Shown: positions 59,034 through 64,000 of the stretch, one piece after another
How positions within the stretch are numbered: the stretch's first letter is position 1
How the letters are laid out: each line of letters opens with the position of its first letter
Assembly (NCBI GenBank): GCA_938048735.1
Contig: CALIUM010000015.1
Span: 52,599-116,598 of the forward strand
Direction of reading: 5' to 3'
DNA length: 64,000 nt
Origin: an uncultured archaeon
Lineage (GTDB): Archaea; Thermoproteota; Bathyarchaeia; TCS64
Notes under the pieces: generated by a model
Told to the model about the DNA's origin: nothing
The model's input: only the letters and a program-made list of their open reading frames with translations
The model's database searches: none
Made by a program: the position numbers and the translations under genes

Positions 59034-59421
59034 ACCGACGATCCTACCTAACCTCAAACACACCCAAAGAACTAACCTCTGATGGCATCTTAAAAACTTA
59101 CCAACATCATAAGGTGCTATCCAAGGCTAAAGGCTTAAGCAGGCTTCCGCCTCGAACCCCATTGATCACTGAATCGGCACAGGAGTCTAATCTTACAGTT
59201 CATTGAAGAGGCAAAGTCTCAGGTATAAAATTCCTCAGGTATCCACTCCTTCCCTCCCCACTCGGAAGAAACCCAAGAACCCCTGAATGATCATACCAAG
59301 CTAAAGGGAGCAGGGGAACAAAAACACTATCAACAACATTCTTGTTTAAGAGTGTAATGCTTGAAAATTAATTAAGGGAGGTCTTAAATGCTTGGATAAT
59401 ATATCCGCATCAGGCCATACG

Positions 59422-59855
59422 ATGATGACTAAGCGTGAGAGGGTGGCTTACTATCTATCAGAAGCTGAGAAGCTCACTGAGGCCGTAATGGTCGAGTTTG
59501 AGAGTAGGAAAAGGAGTAAACCGATGTTATAATCAGAGATGCGGCTGAGAAGGGCTGGAATGTGGTGCTTCAAGCCACGAACGCATTACTGCTGGGAAAG
59601 GGCTTCCCCGAAGAGAGGATCAAGGCTCATAGGGATAGGAGGCTTGCACTGGATTCTCTTGAAACCGAGGATCCCACAGTAAGAAGTTTGGGGTTATGTG
59701 ATAGGTTCGGCGCAAGGGAGCATCACCTTCATGAAAGGTGCTTCTATGACGGGGAATACATTCCTGAAAGGGTGAAGGAAGATCTATTGAAAGCAAAATC
59801 ATATATTGAGGATGTTATGAAGATTCTTGAGATATCTTCATATAATGAAAAATAG
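59422..59855 (+). pseudogene. PaREP1/HEPN-like protein with internal frameshift
   Basis: MMTKRERVAYYLSEAEKLTEAVMVEFESRKRSKPML*, then in another frame VIIRDAAEKGWNVVLQATNALLLGKGFPEERIKAHRDR. Confidence 0.6.
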
Positions 59856-59877
59856 CCTCAACAGTGGATGGGAGGGT

Positions 59878-61483
59878 TCAATCTCTTTCTCTTCTATAGA
59901 CCATTCGCCCTCCCACTATCGTCATCTCCACGGGTATATCTATAATCGAGTCTTCTGGGACCTCTAGGATGTCCTCCCCGAGAACTACCATATCTGCGAG
60001 CTTCCCGGGCTCTATGGACCCCAAGAGGTCCTCCTCGAAGGTGTGATAGGCCGCGTTGATGGTGTACAGCCTTATAGCCTCCATGACGGTTATCCTCTGC
60101 CTCAACCCGTAGGGCTTGCCGTTCTTCGTCATCCTGTTGACGAGGGAGTGTATCCCCATAAGGGGCGGGTAGGGGGAGGCGCTGTGGTCTGAGTGGGCTG
60201 CCACCTTTAGGCCCGCGTCCAGCATCGACCTGGCTGCGAACATCCAATCAGCCCTCTCCTCCCCGAAGGCCGGTAGGATCTTATCCCCATGGTAGTATGC
60301 ATAGGCCCCGAAGATGGTTGGGAGGATCCCGAGCTTTCTCATCCTCTGGATGAGTTCCTCATCCACCACCGAGCAGTGGATATCCCTGTGCCTGTGATCC
60401 TTCCTGGGATTTTTTTCCAGGGCCATCTCAACAGCGTCTAGGAAGTTGAGTATCGCCTGATCCCCGTTGGCGTGGACTGAGGCCCTTAAGCCAGCCCTAT
60501 GGATCCTCATGATCACCTCGAACACCTCCTCCTTGGTCATCGTGAGTTCTCCATAGTATCCTGGCTTGTGGAGGTAGGGCCTCCTGAGGGCTGCGGTCCT
60601 GCCCGATATGGCCCCGTCGGTGGAGACCTTGACCCCGCAAATCTTGAGCCACTCATCCCCGAGGCCTGGGGGAACCGATATCCCCATCTTCTCCAGCTCT
60701 GGGAGGGTATCTAGATGCATATCCCACCTCACCCTCAGGGGGAGCTCCCCCCCTGCCCCTCAGCTCCAGATAGGCTCTCACCTCCCTCCCGGTTATGTAG
60801 GAGTCGTAGAAGCAGGTTATCCCGGCTGAGACGTACTCCCTGCTCATCCTCCTGATCCCTTCCAAAACCTCCTCGTAGCTGGGTTCAGGCCTCACTAGGT
60901 CGACAGCCCTCTCGTATATTATTCCGGTCAGCTCCCCCGTTACGGGATCCCTTTCGAACCTCCCCCCTGGTAGGGGGTCGGGGGTCTCCCTGGTTATACC
61001 CTTCACCTCTAGGGCCCTGCTGTTGGCCACGTAGATGTGACCCCCGACCATGGAGAGGAGGACTGGGTGCTCGGGGGCTGCGGCGTCGAGGTCCCACCTG
61101 TTCGGGATCCTCCTCTCCGCCAGCTTAGACTCGTCAAACTTGTCTCCAACAATCCATCCACCCTTAGGAGTCCTCTTCGCCCTCTCCGTAATCCTCTCCT
61201 GGATGTCCCTTATCGACCTGACCCCGGCCTCCTCGCTGCAGTCTATGTGGCCTAGGCCGATGCCCGAGGAGAATAGGTGGCCGTGGGTGTCTATAAAACC
61301 TGGAAGGACGGTCATCCCCTCTAGGTCTACCACCACCGTGCCGCTCCCTATCAACGGCTTGATATCCCCATCGGATCCAACCTCCAGGATCCTCCCGAAC
61401 TTGACGGCCACAGCCTCCGCGATCCTCTCCTCAGGGTCCACCGTGACTATCTTACCATTCATCAGCACGAGGTCTGCGTACAT
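59878..61483 (-). pseudogene. YtcJ-like amidohydrolase split by +1 in a G7 run
   Basis: N-terminal ORF 60653..61483 and C-terminal ORF 59878..60732; removing one G at about 60757-60763 gives AYLELRGRGELPLRVRWDMHLDTLPELEKMGISVPP. Confidence 0.88.
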
Positions 61484-61501
61484 TTCCCCCTGAGCCTCCT
61501 C

Positions 61502-62797
61502 TCATCCGATTCTCGAGAGGGACTCCTCGAGGGCTTCTAGAACCCTGTCGAGCTGCTCCTTTGAGATTATCAATGGTGGCTGGAGCCTCAGGGTTGAGCC
61601 CTTCACTCCGCCGACGCCGATGAGAACCCCTAGGTTCCTCATCTCCTCCCTCACCCTTGAGGCCTCCTCCACAGCGGGCCTCTTGGTCTTCCCATCCTTG
61701 ACCAGTTCAACCCCGACCATGAGGCCCTCCCCCCTCACATCTCCTATGAGGCTTTTGGACTCCCTCATCTCCTCAAGCCTCTTCATCAGGTACCTCCCCT
61801 TCTCCTCAGCCCTCTCGGCCAGGTGCTCCTCCTCCAATATCCGGATGTTCTCTAGGGCGGCTGCGCAGCAGACCGGGTTCCCCCCAAAGGTTGAGAGGTG
61901 GTCCCCAGGCTCGAAGGCCATCCCTACATCATCCCTAGCTATGCAGGCTCCTAGGGGGAGGCCCGCCGCTATGGCCTTCCCCAGAGTCATCATATCAGGC
62001 TCCACACCGTAATGCTCGACGGCGAACATCCTCCCAGTCCTTGCGAATCCCGTCTGAACCTCGTCAACTATGAGCAGTATATCACGGGCCTCAAGGAGTT
62101 CCTTCACCACCTTGAAGTACTCGTCGGGTGGGACTATTATCCCCCCTTCCCCAAGTATAGGCTCAGCTATCAACGCTGCCACATTATTAGAGGTATGGTA
62201 TTCTATCACCTCCTCTATCCTCCTGGCGCAGAGGAGGTCGCATTCAGGGTAGCTCCTGCCCATGGGGCACCTGTAGCAGTAGGGGGCTGGGGCGAAGGAG
62301 ACGCCTGATAGGTATGGGCCCATGTCGTACCTCCTCCTCCTGGACTGGCCTGTTACGCTGAGGGTTCCTATGGTCCGGCCGTGGAAGGAGCACTCGAGGG
62401 CTATGATCTCATGCCTCTTGGTGAACTTCTTGGCCAGCTTCAAGGCGCACTCGTTCGCCTCAGCCCCGCTGTTCCCGAAGAAGCTCCTCTCCAGCCCCGG
62501 AGGCGTGATCTCCGCGAGCTTCACGGCCAGCTCCGTGGTGGGAAGGCTGTGGTAGACGTATGGCCCGGAGTGGATGAGCCTCTCAGCCTGCCTCTTAATG
62601 GCCTCCACAACCCTCGGGGGGCAGTGGCCTGAGTTGACCACGGATATGCCGGAGTAGCAGTCTATGTACTCCCTCCCCTCCATATCCCAGACGGATGCCC
62701 CCCTCCCCTCCACTATCACGATGGGCTCCAGCTTGGTAAAGCTGAGGATCCTATACCTCTCTGCCGCCACTATAACATCCCTCTGACTACTCTTCAT
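61502..62797 (-). CDS. Class-III PLP aminotransferase (4-aminobutyrate/beta-alanine type)
   Basis: SFFGNSGAEANECALKLA, LLIVDEVQTGFARTGRMFA, MMTLGKAIAAGLPLGA. Confidence 0.93.
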   Translation of the reverse strand: MKSSQRDVIVAAERYRILSFTKLEPIVIVEGRGASVWDMEGREYIDCYSGISVVNSGHCPPRVVEAIKRQAERLIHSGPYVYHSLPTTELAVKLAEITPPGLERSFFGNSGAEANECALKLAKKFTKRHEIIALECSFHGRTIGTLSVTGQSRRRRYDMGPYLSGVSFAPAPYCYRCPMGRSYPECDLLCARRIEEVIEYHTSNNVAALIAEPILGEGGIIVPPDEYFKVVKELLEARDILLIVDEVQTGFARTGRMFAVEHYGVEPDMMTLGKAIAAGLPLGACIARDDVGMAFEPGDHLSTFGGNPVCCAAALENIRILEEEHLAERAEEKGRYLMKRLEEMRESKSLIGDVRGEGLMVGVELVKDGKTKRPAVEEASRVREEMRNLGVLIGVGGVKGSTLRLQPPLIISKEQLDRVLEALEESLSRIG

Positions 62798-62801
62798 GGC
62801 T

Positions 62802-64000
62802 TCACCACCACCTCTGCATGATCACCTTCCTATCGGTGAAGAAGTCGACGGCGTCCATCTGCCCATGCAGGACCCCATAGAAGCTCCTCTTCCTCCCCGG
62901 GAATGGGAAATACTGCTGGGGCTGGGCCACAGCCATGTTCACAGCTATGTTGCCGGCCTCCATCCTCCTAGCGAACTCCCTCGCATATTTTCCGCTGGAG
63001 GTGTAGATGGTCCCGGTGTTGCCGTAGTTCCCTGAGTTGGCCATCTCAAGAGCCTCGTCGAAGCTCGAGGCCCTAACCACAGGCATCACAGGCCCGAAGA
63101 CCTCCTCCCTGGCTATATCCATATCCATCGAGACATCGGTCAGGATGGTGGGCCCGAGGTAGAAACCCCCAGGATAATCCTCCACCTTATAGCCCCTGCC
63201 GTCCAGAAGGGGCCTAGCCCCCTGCTCCACAGCCTTCTCCACCATCCCGGCCACCCTATCCCTCGCCCTGCTGGAGACCATGGCCCCCATCTCCGTGGAT
63301 TCTAGAAGCTGATAGCCAACCCTCATCCTCCCAGCCCTCTCGACTATTCCATCTATGAACCTCTCATAAGCCTCACCTACCGCAATGAGGAGGCCCGGAG
63401 CTAGGCAGCGCTGACCACACATGTCGAAGAATCCCCCCACTATGTTCTCTATTGAGGGCTCTGGGACGGCGTCAGGCATCAGCAGGACGGGGTTCTTGGC
63501 CCCACACTGGCAGAGGGCCCTCTTACCATGCTCGGAGGCGAGGGAGTATATCTTCTCACCAATCGCCGATGAGCCCACGAAGGTTACCCCAGAAACCTCT
63601 GGGTGGGTTATCAGGTCCCTGCTCACTGATGGGCCACCCTGAACCAGGTTCACAACCCCGGGAGGGTATCCGGCCTCCCTGAAGAGGTCCATGAATATGG
63701 TCGTGGGGACTGGGGTCTGCTCACTGGGCTTAACTATCACGGTGTTTCCGAGGGTCACGGCCATGGGGATGAACCACATGGGGATCATGACGGGGAAGTT
63801 GAAGGGGGTGATCACGGCGAACACGCCCACGGGCTCCCTCACAAACTCCATATCTATCTCCGGCTCCGTCCCGGCTAGGTTCATGACCTTCCTGACCGAC
63901 ATGAAGAGGTGGGGCATCCCCAGCGCGGCATCTACAGCCTCCACCCCCCTCAGGACCTCAGCCCGCCCCTCCCTGACCGTCTTCCCGACATTCTGGGCTA
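62802..64000 (-). CDS. Methylmalonate/malonate-semialdehyde dehydrogenase-like ALDH, open at window edge
   Basis: VITPFNFPVMIPMWFIPMAVTLGNTVIVKPSEQTP, FVGSSAIGEKIY, FFDMCGQRCLA; frame continues to 64000. Confidence 0.93.
   Translation of the reverse strand, partial: AQNVGKTVREGRAEVLRGVEAVDAALGMPHLFMSVRKVMNLAGTEPEIDMEFVREPVGVFAVITPFNFPVMIPMWFIPMAVTLGNTVIVKPSEQTPVPTTIFMDLFREAGYPPGVVNLVQGGPSVSRDLITHPEVSGVTFVGSSAIGEKIYSLASEHGKRALCQCGAKNPVLLMPDAVPEPSIENIVGGFFDMCGQRCLAPGLLIAVGEAYERFIDGIVERAGRMRVGYQLLESTEMGAMVSSRARDRVAGMVEKAVEQGARPLLDGRGYKVEDYPGGFYLGPTILTDVSMDMDIAREEVFGPVMPVVRASSFDEALEMANSGNYGNTGTIYTSSGKYAREFARRMEAGNIAVNMAVAQPQQYFPFPGRKRSFYGVLHGQMDAVDFFTDRKVIMQRWW

Noticed and set aside
58836-59051. 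ORF encoding a PPQGVYVPN peptide repeat
   Set aside because: It is antisense to the aspartic-protease-like gene; the repeat is better explained as a duplicated upstream segment.
1-64000. Many long antisense ORFs in the six-frame track (for example 728..1183+, 9265..9960-, 20654..21277+, 45448..46629-, 46816..47928-)
   Set aside because: They lie opposite clearly conserved genes; their Ser/Leu/Pro-rich or Arg-rich compositions are typical shadows of GC-rich codons.
1-64000. CRISPR arrays, cas genes, IS elements/transposases, rRNA
   Set aside because: No regularly spaced repeats, no transposase-like ORFs with terminal inverted repeats, and no rRNA-like conserved blocks were recognised by eye.

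Overview
This looks like a gene-dense chromosomal window from a thermophile-like TACK-type archaeon; the lineage is inferred from gene content only. Informational genes include RadA, eIF1/SUI1, TBP, a TFE-beta/RPC34-like factor, S15, ProRS, TrmI, Hjc, Mre11-Rad50, a Kae1-Bud32 fusion and Pcc1. Metabolic genes include argG, argF, carbamate kinase, pyrC, split purH, guaB, guaA, eno and proC. Quality-control and membrane genes include a Lon-like protease, HtrA, NfeD, stomatin and signal peptidase. I saw no rRNA, tRNA or CRISPR array. Most of the window is ordinary core genome, and I do not see a convincing large novel defence or biosynthetic system. Signals worth a second look: (i) conserved genes broken by one extra base in homopolymer runs (NUDIX with two breaks, an amidohydrolase, possibly GNAT-YoaP); (ii) Kae1-Bud32 and a VapC-like gene whose conserved N-termini have no canonical start codon in frame; (iii) a low-GC, decaying island (about 14.76-16.98 kb) with in-frame stops; (iv) a decayed MntA/HepT locus that has lost its catalytic motifs; (v) a perfectly duplicated 30-bp promoter/SD segment; (vi) an archaeal Ogg with an extra Cys-containing N-terminal domain; (vii) a TBP/TFE-beta cluster behind tandem TATA-like boxes; (viii) an ACT-domain protein divergent from argGF.
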